Positions 1 to 8,495 of a DNA stretch of 64,000 nucleotides are shown in pieces (position 1 is the stretch's first letter; each line of letters begins with the position of its first letter). The notes below the pieces were generated by a model. The model saw only the letters and a list, made by a program, of their open reading frames with translations, ran no database searches and had not been told where the DNA came from. The stretch comes from Pseudomonas sp. BN411. GTDB taxonomy: Bacteria > Pseudomonadota > Gammaproteobacteria > Pseudomonadales > Pseudomonadaceae. The translations under genes and the position numbers were made by a program. The stretch covers positions 1-64,000 of the forward strand of contig NZ_SSOM01000055.1 of assembly GCF_029871235.1 (NCBI RefSeq), written 5' to 3'.

Positions 1-1874
1 TCGTTGATGTCCGGCACCTTGGAGCAGCCGACGCCCTGGTCGATCCAGCGCACGACATAACCGAGGATGCCCTGGGCGTTGTTGTCCAGTTCGTTCTGGA
101 TCTCGTCCGCGCTCCAGTTGGTGTTCGGCGCCAGCGGAATGGTCAGGATGTCGTCCACCGACGCCGGGGCACGCTTGGCCAGTTCGGCCTGGCGGGCGAA
201 CACGTCGACCTTGTGGTAGTGCAGCGCGTGCAGGGTGGCGGCGGTCGGCGACGGCACCCAGGCGGTGTTGGCGCCGGCCAGCGGGTGGCCGATCTTCTGC
301 TCGAGCATGGCGGCCATCAGGTCCGGCATGGCCCACATGCCTTTGCCGATCTGCGCTTTGCCTTGCAGGCCGGTAGCCAGGCCGATGTCCACGTTGCTGT
401 TCTCGTAGGCGCCGATCCACTTCTCGTTCTTCATGGCGCCCTTGCGCACCACGGCGCCGGCTTCCATCGAGGTGTGGATTTCGTCACCGGTGCGGTCGAG
501 GAAGCCGGTGTTGATGAACACCACGCGCTCGGCAGCGGCCTTGATGCAGGCCTTCAGGTTGACGGTGGTGCGGCGCTCCTCATCCATGATGCCGACCTTC
601 AGGGTGTTGCGCGGCAGGCCCAGCACGTCTTCTACGCGGCCGAAGATTTCGGTGGCGAAGGCCACCTCGATCGGGCCGTGCATCTTCGGCTTCACGATGT
701 ACATGGAGCCGGTGCGGGTGTTCTTGCGGCTGGTGTTGCCCTTCAGGTTGTGCAGCGCGATCAGGCCGGTGAACAGGCCGTCCTGGATGCCTTCCGGTAC
801 TTCGTTGCCCGCGGCGTCGAGGATGGCCGGGTTGGTCATCAGGTGACCGACGTTGCGCACGAACAGCAGGGAACGGCCGTGCAGAGTCAGCTCGGAGCCA
901 TCGGCCTTGCTGTAGACGCGGTCCGGATTCATGGTGCGGGTGAAGGTCTGGCCGCCCTTGCTGACGGATTCAGCCAGGTCGCCCTTCATCAGGCCGAGCC
1001 AGTTGCGGTAGACCACGACCTTGTCGTCGGCATCGACGGCGGCGACGGAGTCTTCGCAGTCCATGATGGTGGTCAGCGCGGATTCCATCAGCACGTCTTT
1101 CACGCCGGCGGCGTCGGTCTGGCCGATCGGGCTGGTCGGGTCGATCTGGATTTCGAAGTGCAGGCCGTTGTGCTTCAGCAGCACGGCGGCCGGCTTGGCG
1201 GCCTCGCCCTGCAAGGCGATGAACTGGTCGGCGTTTTTCAGGCCGACTTCGCTACCGTTCTTCAGGGTCACGGCCAACTGGCCGTTCTTCACGGCGTAGG
1301 CGGTGGCGTCGACGTGGGAAGCACCCTCCAGCGGCGCGGCTTCGTCGAGGAAGGCGCGGGCGAAGGCGATCACCTTGTCACCGCGAACCTTGTTGTAGCC
1401 CTTGCCCTTCTCGGCGCCACCGTCTTCGCTGATGGCGTCGGTGCCGTAGAGCGCATCGTAGAGCGAACCCCAGCGCGCGTTGGCGGCGTTCAGGGCGAAA
1501 CGTGCGTTCATCACCGGCACGACCAGCTGCGGGCCGGCCATGGTGGCGATTTCTTCGTCGACATTCTGGGTCGTGGCCTGGAAGTCGGCCGGTTCCGGCA
1601 GCAGGTAGCCGATCTCCTGGAGGAACGCCTTGTAGGCCACGGCGTCGTGGGCCTGGCCGGCACGGGCCTGGTGCCAGGCGTCGATCTTGGCCTGCAGTTC
1701 ATCGCGTTTGGCGAGGAGGGCTTTGTTCTTCGGAGCCAGGTCATTGATGACGGCTTCCACACCGGCCCAGAACTGCTCGGCCGCAATGCCGGTTCCGGGG
1801 ATGGCTTCGTTGTTCACGAAGTCGAACAGGACTCTGGCGACCTGAAGGCTTCCGACTTGGTGGTAATGGGTCAT
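1..1874 (-). CDS. glcB: Malate synthase G, C-terminal end cut by window edge
   Basis: Condenses glyoxylate with acetyl-CoA to malate in the cytosol (glyoxylate shunt and glycolate use). The frame is open from the ATG at 1874 to the window edge, about 624 residues; the family is usually about 725, so the C-terminus is missing. Family-typical stretches are seen: [20 protein letters not shown] at the N-terminus, [37 protein letters not shown] and [26 protein letters not shown] Shine-Dalgarno lies just upstream of the ATG. An 83-bp gap separates it from the catabolic operon upstream, so it could have its own promoter or receive read-through. Confidence 0.97.
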   Translation of the reverse strand, partial: MTHYHQVGSLQVARVLFDFVNNEAIPGTGIAAEQFWAGVEAVINDLAPKNKALLAKRDELQAKIDAWHQARAGQAHDAVAYKAFLQEIGYLLPEPADFQATTQNVDEEIATMAGPQLVVPVMNARFALNAANARWGSLYDALYGTDAISEDGGAEKGKGYNKVRGDKVIAFARAFLDEAAPLEGASHVDATAYAVKNGQLAVTLKNGSEVGLKNADQFIALQGEAAKPAAVLLKHNGLHFEIQIDPTSPIGQTDAAGVKDVLMESALTTIMDCEDSVAAVDADDKVVVYRNWLGLMKGDLAESVSKGGQTFTRTMNPDRVYSKADGSELTLHGRSLLFVRNVGHLMTNPAILDAAGNEVPEGIQDGLFTGLIALHNLKGNTSRKNTRTGSMYIVKPKMHGPIEVAFATEIFGRVEDVLGLPRNTLKVGIMDEERRTTVNLKACIKAAAERVVFINTGFLDRTGDEIHTSMEAGAVVRKGAMKNEKWIGAYENSNVDIGLATGLQGKAQIGKGMWAMPDLMAAMLEQKIGHPLAGANTAWVPSPTAATLHALHYHKVDVFARQAELAKRAPASVDDILTIPLAPNTNWSADEIQNELDNNAQGILGYVVRWIDQGVGCSKVPDIN

Positions 1875-1957
1875 GACTGCTTTCCCCTTTCTGCGGGCAA
1901 GGCCCGGCCATACCGGCGCACGGGCCGGCAAGGATTGTTTGCTGGTGATGAAGAGAG

Positions 1958-3052
1958 TCAGGTGTTCAGGCGGTACACCTGGCTGTGGTTCCGGAAGCGC
2001 ACTTCAGGACTCAGGCTGTTCGCAACCGCGAGATGAGGCTGGCCATCCACAAGGAACCAGGCCGCTGATGTCCCGCCATGCGTAGTGAAGCCGGCCACCT
2101 TGTGGAAACGTCCACTGCGCCATTGGAACAACTCGGATTCCTGCACGGTCTGGGGCGCCTCGCGCCCTCCGGTGATGAACGAGACACGGGCGAGATAGCG
2201 CTGGCCCTGGTGCTCTAGAAGAGCCAATTCACGGCCGCCCGGACCACCCAGATCCTGCAGGGCATTGAAGCCCTGGTCGGAGAAACGACCCAACAGAGTG
2301 CGACCGGAAATGCTGGCGAACACACCAAGCAGTTCCCCCTCCTCCTGGAAGAAAGCGAAAGCGCGTCCTCCTTCCTCGTCCATCTCCAGCCAGGGCTGGA
2401 ACCGCCCTTCGCGCCACTCCAGAACCGGCGAACGGAGCAGGTGATCGGCATAGGCGAGGAAATGTCGTCCCATGTATTCGACATGCGTCCAGTTATATCC
2501 CCAGCGCCCTTCGAGCACCTGGAACTCTTCGAAGCCCTGGCCATTCCAGCGGTAGATTCGCGAGGTAGCCGGATGTCGAGTTTCCAGCCCCGGTACCAGA
2601 ATGCCCTGTGCCAGCGCCAGGAAATGCTGTCCCTCGATCACGAAGTGCCGCCATTGCTTGGCACCGAAGCTGGGCACCGCCTGGAACTCCAACCAACGCC
2701 ATTCATGCCGCTCGTAAATCACCGATTCCACGTCGTACTCGTAAGGCCCGGCGCCGCTGCGGATGTTGGCCACCGCCAGAAACTGGCGGCCGCCGATCTC
2801 GAAGTACTCGGCATCCTCTCCCCCCTGGGATGGCAGCTCCCCGGTGGGCGCGAACCCATTCCCCTCCCAGCGATACAGCGCCGTGGGGATGCCGCTGTCG
2901 CCGGCATGCATGCTGGGCATCTCACCCTCGATATCTCGGGCGAACTGAGCTACCGCCAGGTGCAAGCGTCCATCCATACGGAACGGTTGGACACAACGGG
3001 CACAGTGGGTCTCCAGCTGCTGCACGGGAACAAGAACAGGTTCGCGATTCAT
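1958..3052 (-). CDS. Seven-repeat EAR/EPTP-like beta-propeller protein
   Basis: 364 residues with no signal peptide or membrane segment. Seven degenerate repeats start near residues 27, 86, 139, 192, 236, 280 and 335. Each has the pattern 'DGRxxLAVAN ... SxIYRWNGxGF', for example [40 protein letters not shown] and [10 protein letters not shown]. This fits the EAR/EPTP repeat of TSPEAR and LGI proteins, which folds as a seven-bladed propeller. The last repeat stops at YRLNT without a GxF strand, so N-terminal VQPF (residues 21-24) may close the ring. An HCARC motif at 17-20 could bind metal (inference). It is the last gene of the catabolic operon, 23 bp after the MFS gene, with SD AAGGAG. Biochemical role unknown. 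Confidence 0.75.
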   Translation of the reverse strand: MNREPVLVPVQQLETHCARCVQPFRMDGRLHLAVAQFARDIEGEMPSMHAGDSGIPTALYRWEGNGFAPTGELPSQGGEDAEYFEIGGRQFLAVANIRSGAGPYEYDVESVIYERHEWRWLEFQAVPSFGAKQWRHFVIEGQHFLALAQGILVPGLETRHPATSRIYRWNGQGFEEFQVLEGRWGYNWTHVEYMGRHFLAYADHLLRSPVLEWREGRFQPWLEMDEEGGRAFAFFQEEGELLGVFASISGRTLLGRFSDQGFNALQDLGGPGGRELALLEHQGQRYLARVSFITGGREAPQTVQESELFQWRSGRFHKVAGFTTHGGTSAAWFLVDGQPHLAVANSLSPEVRFRNHSQVYRLNT

Positions 3053-3075
3053 TGCGATTCTCCTTGGGACGGACC

Positions 3076-4311
3076 TCAGTGGGCCTCGTCCGATTCACGA
3101 GGGCGCAGCATCTCGGCACAGGCAACCGCTATTGCGGCGACAGCCACCGGCACTGCTGCGATCAAATACATGTAGGTCCAGGGCAGTTCCAGTCCGAGCA
3201 GCAGGCCACCGATCATCGGACCGACGATAGAGCCGATGCGACCGACGCCCATCAGCGCGCCTACGCCTGCACCGCGGACCGAAGCCGGGAACAACCGGGC
3301 CGCCAGAGCCGGCAGGATGAGTTGCCCACCGATGACACCGAAACCGGCAAAGAAGAACGCCACCACTGCCAAGGCCGTACTGCCCAGACTGAAGCCAATG
3401 GAGCAGACCACCAGGGTACCCAGCAGAAGGAAGCCAGCCGCGAAGGCGAAGGGACTACGACGCCCGATGAGGGTGGCCATGAGCAGCGCCCCGAGGATGC
3501 CGCCGATGTTCACCGAGAGGCTGGCGGAGTCAGCCTTGTGCAGGTCCATACCGGTGAGGTGGAGTACCGTGGGCGTCCAGCTGACCATGAAGTAGGTCAC
3601 CATCATCACGCAGAAAGCAGTGATCCAGAGCATCACGGCAGCCGGCCCACGGCCTTCACCGAACTGCTTGCCGAGGGTCGAAAATGGCGACTGCGCATGC
3701 TGGCCGCTGCCGGGCTCGGTCGCCGGCACCAGGAAGGTGATCAGCAGGATGCAGGCCATGGCCGCCGAGCCCCCGACGAGGAAGATCACCGGCCAGTCGA
3801 AGCTGGTCAGCAGGAACGCGGTGATTCCGCCGCCCACGACCGCGCCGATCGGAAAGCCCAGGAACATGGCGGTCACCATGGAGGTACGACGGTTGGCAGG
3901 CACATTTTCCGCCGTCAGGGCGGTGATGCAGGGAATCGCCCCGCCCAGCCCGAGACCGGCAAGCAAGCGGTAGATCATCAGCTCACCCGGCGAGCCGGCT
4001 TGAGCCCCCAGCAAGGTGAAGGTTGCGATGATGGCCAGCGAGGCGATCAGGGCCCGCTTGCGTCCGATACGGTCGGAGATCGGTCCCATGCAGAAGCCGC
4101 CGAAGACGGCACCGAGGTAGCCGATGCCGAAGAGTTTGCCCATGCCGCCGTGGCTAAGGTCCCAGGTCTGGCTGAGCAGAGGCGCGATGTACGCGAGCAT
4201 CAATGTGTCGAAGCCGTCGACCATGGCAACCACGAAGCAGACGATGATCACGCGCAACTGTTGCGCGCTGAGGGCCTCGGTGGCCGGGATATTGAGTGCA
4301 GATGAAGACAT
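3076..4311 (-). CDS. MFS importer, aromatic acid:H+ symporter (AAHS) type
   Basis: 411 residues with about 12 hydrophobic segments. The N-terminus carries the AAHS hallmark VDGFDTLMLAYIAPLL in TM1, followed by GPISDRIGRKRAL in the loop between TM2 and TM3. PcaK, BenK and GalP-like proteins of this family import aromatic or related carboxylic acids with protons across the inner membrane. Start ATG at 4311 has SD AGGAGG. It sits between the unknown 384-aa gene and the propeller gene on the same strand, so it probably imports the substrate of this pathway. The substrate cannot be read from sequence. The leader carries an AAGAACAATAA motif. Confidence 0.9.
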   Translation of the reverse strand: MSSSALNIPATEALSAQQLRVIIVCFVVAMVDGFDTLMLAYIAPLLSQTWDLSHGGMGKLFGIGYLGAVFGGFCMGPISDRIGRKRALIASLAIIATFTLLGAQAGSPGELMIYRLLAGLGLGGAIPCITALTAENVPANRRTSMVTAMFLGFPIGAVVGGGITAFLLTSFDWPVIFLVGGSAAMACILLITFLVPATEPGSGQHAQSPFSTLGKQFGEGRGPAAVMLWITAFCVMMVTYFMVSWTPTVLHLTGMDLHKADSASLSVNIGGILGALLMATLIGRRSPFAFAAGFLLLGTLVVCSIGFSLGSTALAVVAFFFAGFGVIGGQLILPALAARLFPASVRGAGVGALMGVGRIGSIVGPMIGGLLLGLELPWTYMYLIAAVPVAVAAIAVACAEMLRPRESDEAH

Positions 4312-4348
4312 GTGACCTCCTGGAGCCGTCCCTCGATTGAGACGGCCC

Positions 4349-4359
4349 TTATTGTTCTT
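4349..4359 (-). promoter_or_regulatory. Hfq/Crc-like A-rich motif in MFS leader
   Basis: On the minus strand the leader reads AAGAACAATAA about 37 nt upstream of the MFS start. It holds two overlapping AAnAAnAA units, the catabolite-activity motif bound by Hfq/Crc in Pseudomonas. Function is inferred from the motif only. Confidence 0.45.
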
Positions 4360-4390
4360 GTGGAAGGATGACCGGCTGATTCGGCTGGGT

Positions 4391-5545
4391 TCAGCGCTCG
4401 ATGGCCGGGTACTCGATATGGGTGAATCCGGGGATCTCCAGCAGTTCGGGGCGATTGCCGTTGGCCCGCAGCTGGTCGATGAGGATGTCTGCTACCGAGT
4501 TCGATAGCAGTTGGGTGGGGTCTTCCATGATCCTGCGCAGTCGAGCCGCCATGCCGGCACGGTCATCGATACTCTTCAGCGGTGGCATGTCGCTCATGCG
4601 CAACGCAGCGGCGTCCTGCTCCAGCGAACCGTGGCCGGGGAACATCAGGCGCGACACTTCCACGCTGGCCCGCGTGTTGAGCCAGAGTTTGCGGTATTGC
4701 TGCTCCAGCTCGGCCATCTTCGCCGGGTCATCCTCCATGCCTGCTTCAAAGGCCGGCGCGTAGGGCGCGAGGTAGACTTGCTCAGGCTGGATCGCACCGT
4801 CGGAGGCGGCCCAGATCAAATGGCAGCCATTGTTCGAGCCCCAGGTCAGGCCGGCAGTAGGCCGCCCGGACTGGCCCGAAAGCACCACCATGAGCCGATC
4901 CCACTGATACACATGCTCCTGAAGCCATCCGGTAATCCGAACGATGATGTCCATGAAGGCCAGACAGAAAGTGGCGAACATCAGGTCGTTGAGCGGAACG
5001 GGTACCGCCGGGTTAGCGGTGGGCTCCAGATATTCCTGGCGGAGAATCTCCGGGTCGAGCGCAGCGGGATCTCGCAATACGCGTTCCAGGTAGTCAATGG
5101 AAACGCGGCACAGGTAGTCCGTCATGCGCGTCACCTGCTCTTCCTGACCAGCGAAACTGCCCACGGCCACGTAGTCGCGCCAGAACGCCGTGCTATTGCG
5201 TTCACGCACATCACGAGTACGTTGCAGCAGGCGTTCGGCATCACGGCGCCAGGCATCCGAATGCGGCTCCAAGGCGTACATGCGACCGAGATAAGCCAAG
5301 GCCACCGGCAGGTGAGAAATCGCCGTCAGCTCGATGAAGCCTCGGGTACGGCGGCGGAAGCTTTCCACCAGCGGTGCGGCACCACCGCCAGGGAACAGCG
5401 CAACGTCCGAACCGGCGTAAACCAGCAGCGGATCCTCGGCGCGTTGGCGGGCCATGCAGGCAGTCAGGCTCTGGCCGGTACTGTCGGCATCCGAGGTGAA
5501 GGCATGGAACAGAGAAGCGAATACGGGATCGGGCATGTAAGCCAT
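4391..5545 (-). CDS. 384-aa cytosolic protein of unrecognised family, catabolic operon
   Basis: I do not recognise a characterised family; a DUF5624-type assignment is a weak recollection. The protein looks soluble and mainly helical, with a Gly-rich stretch ALFPGGGAAPL near residue 50 and a conserved-looking core SGQSGRPTAGLTWGSNNGCHLIW followed by VYLAPYAPAFEAGMEDDP. It has no signal peptide. The start ATG at 5545 has SD CAGGAGATCACC. It lies 59 bp after the amidohydrolase and 79 bp before the MFS gene, all on one strand, so an enzymatic role in the same pathway is likely. The reaction is unknown. Confidence 0.7.
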   Translation of the reverse strand: MAYMPDPVFASLFHAFTSDADSTGQSLTACMARQRAEDPLLVYAGSDVALFPGGGAAPLVESFRRRTRGFIELTAISHLPVALAYLGRMYALEPHSDAWRRDAERLLQRTRDVRERNSTAFWRDYVAVGSFAGQEEQVTRMTDYLCRVSIDYLERVLRDPAALDPEILRQEYLEPTANPAVPVPLNDLMFATFCLAFMDIIVRITGWLQEHVYQWDRLMVVLSGQSGRPTAGLTWGSNNGCHLIWAASDGAIQPEQVYLAPYAPAFEAGMEDDPAKMAELEQQYRKLWLNTRASVEVSRLMFPGHGSLEQDAAALRMSDMPPLKSIDDRAGMAARLRRIMEDPTQLLSNSVADILIDQLRANGNRPELLEIPGFTHIEYPAIER

Positions 5546-5559
5546 GGTGATCTCCTGAC

Positions 5560-5583
5560 GGCACCTGTCACTTGGCAGGTGCC
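5560..5583 (-). promoter_or_regulatory. Intercistronic 8-bp hairpin abutting a ribosome binding site
   Basis: GGCACCTG and CAGGTGCC form a perfect 8-bp stem with an 8-nt loop between the amidohydrolase stop and the Shine-Dalgarno of the 384-aa gene. There is no U-run, so it is not a classic terminator. It may stabilise or process the transcript. Confidence 0.45.
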
Positions 5584-5604
5584 TTTGTTGTCATTCGTTA
5601 TGCG

Positions 5605-6501
5605 TCATTGATCGAAGTCGAACAGCACCTGAGGGTTGTCCACCAGTATTGCCTTGATCAGCTCAGGGTCATCGGTCCACTGGCCGAGCAGGTTCAGCAG
5701 CTCGCCGGTATCGCGCCCGGAATCCGGGATATGCGGCCAGTCCGAGCCCCAGATCACGCGGTCCGGAGCAGTGGCGATAATGGCCTTTGCCATGGGCGCC
5801 ACCACGTCCAGGCTGCGCTTCTTGGCGATACGGTACGGCGCGCTGAGCTTGAGCCAGCAGTAGCCGGTCTTCAGCACTTCCAGCAGTTGCGCGAAGTCAT
5901 CTGCGCCCAATCCATCCTCTTCCAGCATGTAGCCCATGTGGTCGATGACGAAGGGCGTGCGCAGGGTGCCGAAGAAGGGAATCAGATTCTTCACCACCCA
6001 GCCCGGCACGTAGAACTGCAGGTGCCAACCGCGAGAACCGATGCGCTCGGCCATTCGCAGGATGTAGGCCTGGATTTCCTCGGTGGACAGGTTCGAGCGC
6101 TTGAACAGATCCAGACGCAGCGCACGCACACCGGCCCGGTGCAGTTCATCCAGCTCCTCTTCGCTCACATCCTCTTCGACCATCGCCACGCCACGGACAT
6201 GCCCACCAAGACGGTTCAGGGTGTCCACCATGCAGCGGTTGTCGGTGCCGTAGAAGCTCGGCTGGACGATCACGTAGCGCGAAAGGCCGAGGAAGCCGAT
6301 CAGGCGCTCGAAGTGCTCCACATCGCCGTCGGGCAGGGTGTAGTGCGGATGCGCCACGCAGGGGTACTGGTCCAGCGGACCGAACACGTGCATGTGGGCA
6401 TCACAGGCACCCGCCGGCACCTGGAAGGTCGGGCGACTATTGGTCTCCAGCTCGCGCATGGGCTGGGAGATCAGGGGTTCTTCCTGAACGGCATTGTTCA
6501 C
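5605..6501 (-). CDS. LigI-like amidohydrolase (2-pyrone-4,6-dicarboxylate lactonase family)
   Basis: 298 residues from a GTG at 6501 (SD GGAG 9 nt upstream). The longer frame upstream overlaps the aldolase gene and has no family similarity. COG3618/amidohydrolase-2 features are seen: CDAHMHVFGP (HxH), YVIVQPSFYGTDN, LRLDLFKR, FVIDHMGYM and VIWGSDWPH. LigI and related lactonases hydrolyse cyclic esters of di- or tricarboxylates; the QPSxYGTDN segment favours that branch. It lies 23 bp after the aldolase in the same operon. Substrate is not determined; a lactone intermediate whose ring-opened product feeds the aldolase is the simplest model (inference). Confidence 0.88.
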   Translation of the reverse strand: MNNAVQEEPLISQPMRELETNSRPTFQVPAGACDAHMHVFGPLDQYPCVAHPHYTLPDGDVEHFERLIGFLGLSRYVIVQPSFYGTDNRCMVDTLNRLGGHVRGVAMVEEDVSEEELDELHRAGVRALRLDLFKRSNLSTEEIQAYILRMAERIGSRGWHLQFYVPGWVVKNLIPFFGTLRTPFVIDHMGYMLEEDGLGADDFAQLLEVLKTGYCWLKLSAPYRIAKKRSLDVVAPMAKAIIATAPDRVIWGSDWPHIPDSGRDTGELLNLLGQWTDDPELIKAILVDNPQVLFDFDQ

Positions 6502-6524
6502 GATTTCAACTCCGCAAGAGAGGT

Positions 6525-7340
6525 TCAAAGGGAATGCGCCTGGTAGGCGTCCAGGCTCTGCTGGGCCTTGCCTTGCAGGGCATTGAGGAATAGGTCGGTG
6601 TCGATGCCGGCGAACAGGTAGGGGGCGGCGCCGGCACGATGCAGCTCGGCCAGTCGCGCCGGATCCGCCAGACCACCAATGACGGCAAGCTTGCCGTGAG
6701 CCAGGGCCGCCTCGACGACCCGGTGGCACGCCTGGATCACCTCTGGATGCCCCGGATCGCCGGGGTGACCGAGATCGGCGGATAGGTCATTGGCGCCCAC
6801 AGCGAGGATGTCCACTCCTGGCAAGGCGGCGATGGCGTGGGCGTTCTCCACGCCCCGGCGGCTTTCGATGAGCATCTTCACCGCCACCGCATCATCCACC
6901 AGGGTGTTCATCTCCTTCACCGGCAGGCGGCGGAACCCCACCTGAACCAGGGTGGCGATCTGGGAACGCTGGCCACGGGGCGCAAAGCGGCAGGCGGTAA
7001 GGTAGCGCTCAGCCTGCTCAACGGTCTCCACTCGCGGCGCGATGATGCCCAGGGCACCACCATCGAGGACCCGCCCGATGACGCCGAAGTCCTCTTCCGG
7101 CACCCGCACCCAGGGCGTCATGCCAAGGTCGAGCGCGGTCGCACAGAGCTGCGCGGTGTCATCCAGGGAAATACCGCTGTGCTCCAGGTCCACCCAGATC
7201 GCGTCGTATCCGGCAGCCCTGGCCCAGCGCACGAGATCGGGGCTACGGGAGGCACGAATGCCGAGAGCAAGGACTGGACGGGAGGCGTAGAGACGCTCCA
7301 TCAGGTTAGGCAGTGGCGGCAGGCTGGCAGTGGTGATCAT
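6525..7340 (-). CDS. HpcH/HpaI-family class II aldolase
   Basis: 271 residues, the usual length for this TIM-barrel family. Motifs seen: GIRASRSPDLVRWARAAGYD then DAIWVDLEHSG (catalytic-site DLEH), the metal-binding Glu in VKMLIESRRGVENA, and GANDLSADLG carrying the metal-binding Asp. Members cleave 4-hydroxy-2-oxo acids to pyruvate (or oxaloacetate/glyoxylate types) plus an aldehyde, with Mg or Mn. It is the first gene of the minus-strand operon, divergent from the LysR gene, so its promoter probably lies in 7341-7432. 2-Dehydro-3-deoxyglucarate aldolase-like enzymes are an alternative. Confidence 0.88.
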   Translation of the reverse strand: MITTASLPPLPNLMERLYASRPVLALGIRASRSPDLVRWARAAGYDAIWVDLEHSGISLDDTAQLCATALDLGMTPWVRVPEEDFGVIGRVLDGGALGIIAPRVETVEQAERYLTACRFAPRGQRSQIATLVQVGFRRLPVKEMNTLVDDAVAVKMLIESRRGVENAHAIAALPGVDILAVGANDLSADLGHPGDPGHPEVIQACHRVVEAALAHGKLAVIGGLADPARLAELHRAGAAPYLFAGIDTDLFLNALQGKAQQSLDAYQAHSL

Positions 7341-7397
7341 GGCGTTGGCGTCTGGCAGTGACGGGTTGATGGCTGCGACTATGCGGCCCTACACTGA

Positions 7398-7444
7398 TTC
7401 AACCAATTCAACTTCAATAGAAAATTGATTTAATGAATGAATCA
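7398..7444. promoter_or_regulatory. LysR-type operator region with nested inverted repeats
   Basis: The 92-bp divergent intergenic region holds the inverted repeat TCAAT-AGAAA-ATTGA (7414-7428), another TGATT...AATCA (7426-7444), and three direct TTCAA units (7398, 7407, 7413). This AT-rich block is unlike its surroundings and directly precedes the LysR start. It is the likely LysR-type binding region controlling both directions. Confidence 0.6.
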
Positions 7445-8338
7445 CTGAATCTGCGCCACCTGCGCTTCTTCATGGTCCTGGCTGAAGAGCTGCACTTCCG
7501 TCGCGCCGCCGAACGCCTGGAAATGACGCAAGGCCCCCTGAGCCTGGCCATCCAGGCCCTGGAGGAGGACCTGGGCGCTCGCCTGTTCCACCGCACGCGG
7601 CGTAGCGTGGAACTCACGGAAGCGGGCAAGGCCCTGCAAGCGGATGCCCCCGCGATATTCGAGCGGATCGAGAGCGCCCGCACCCATGTCCGCCGTACCG
7701 TCGCGGGCGAAGTCGGGCGGCTGACGCTCGGCTTCACATCGGCCACGAGCCTGATGCCGTTCTTTCCCGCCGTGATTCATCAGTACCGAACACAACGGCC
7801 CAATGTCGCGGTCATGTTGCGCGAGCTTCCATCCACCCTGCAGTTGAAAGCCCTCATCAGCGGCGAGATCGACGCCGGCATGCTGCGTTTGCGGGGCGAC
7901 GCCCCCGCCGAGGTCGCCCTCACTCATCTGTTGGATGAACCGCTCGTGGTAGCGATGCGACGCAGCCACCGACTCGCCCGGGAGCCGTCGATCCGTCTGG
8001 ATGAGCTGCGCGAGGAATCCTTCATTGCCTACCCCAGCACCAGTGGCGTGGTGCTCTACGAAACGATCAATCAGCTTTGTGCAAAGCGTGGATTCATTCC
8101 TCGAGTGGTCCAGGAAGCGTGCGAGCCCTCGACCATCATCGGCCTGGCAGCCGCTGGCCTGGGCGTCGCCGTGGTGCCGCTCGGGCTGCGCAATTTCGCG
8201 CTTCCAGAAGTCGTCTTCAAACGCATCGCGGACGAAGATGCCGTCTCCGCGCTGTACTTTGCCCACCGCTACGGCAATGCCTCACCGACCGTGCTCCAGT
8301 TTCGTCAGTTGGTCATGGAGATTTGTGCACCAGGTTGA
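7433..8338 (+). CDS. LysR-family transcriptional regulator, divergent from aldolase operon
   Basis: 301 residues. The N-terminal winged helix-turn-helix is clear (LRHLRFFMVLAEELHFRRAAERLEMTQGPLSLAIQALEEDLG), followed by LFHRTRRSVELTEAG. The effector-binding domain has the usual FTSATSLMPFFPAVI and GLAAAGLGVAVVPL segments. The CbnR/CatR/BenM-like group regulates aromatic or organic acid degradation and typically activates the divergent operon with a pathway intermediate. ATG at 7433 lies inside an AT-rich operator region, which suggests autoregulation. Confidence 0.92.
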   Translation: MNESLNLRHLRFFMVLAEELHFRRAAERLEMTQGPLSLAIQALEEDLGARLFHRTRRSVELTEAGKALQADAPAIFERIESARTHVRRTVAGEVGRLTLGFTSATSLMPFFPAVIHQYRTQRPNVAVMLRELPSTLQLKALISGEIDAGMLRLRGDAPAEVALTHLLDEPLVVAMRRSHRLAREPSIRLDELREESFIAYPSTSGVVLYETINQLCAKRGFIPRVVQEACEPSTIIGLAAAGLGVAVVPLGLRNFALPEVVFKRIADEDAVSALYFAHRYGNASPTVLQFRQLVMEICAPG

Positions 8339-8495
8339 CCTTGCCCGACTCCTACCTGCCCCTGGATTCGTTTACTTAGTTGCAGGAGGTACCCGCTCGC
8401 TGCACGTCTAGCAGACAAGAAGAATCATCTTCAGAACGCGGAATTCGGGCCCGAAAAAAGAAGCACTTTCCCGCGCAGCCTCCCTATTCTGGGCG
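8339..8495. other. Intergenic segment after LysR gene
   Basis: No supported coding sequence in either strand. It carries one copy (8460-8479) of a 20-bp direct repeat whose second copy is at 9195-9214, flanking the Lrp gene. Confidence 0.5.
8460..8479 (+). repeat. Direct repeat copy 1 flanking the Lrp gene
   Basis: GAAGCACTTTCCCGCGCAGC matches 9195-9214 (GAAGCACTTTCCTGCTCAGC) at 18 of 20 bases in the same orientation. Could be a regulator site or part of related promoters. Confidence 0.55.

Noticed and set aside
213-2036. Long plus-strand open frame of 607 codons
   Set aside because: It is the antisense shadow of malate synthase G, whose family motifs are clear on the minus strand.
2608-4305. 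565-codon plus-strand frame
   Set aside because: Antisense shadow of the MFS and propeller genes; highly biased composition without any domain.
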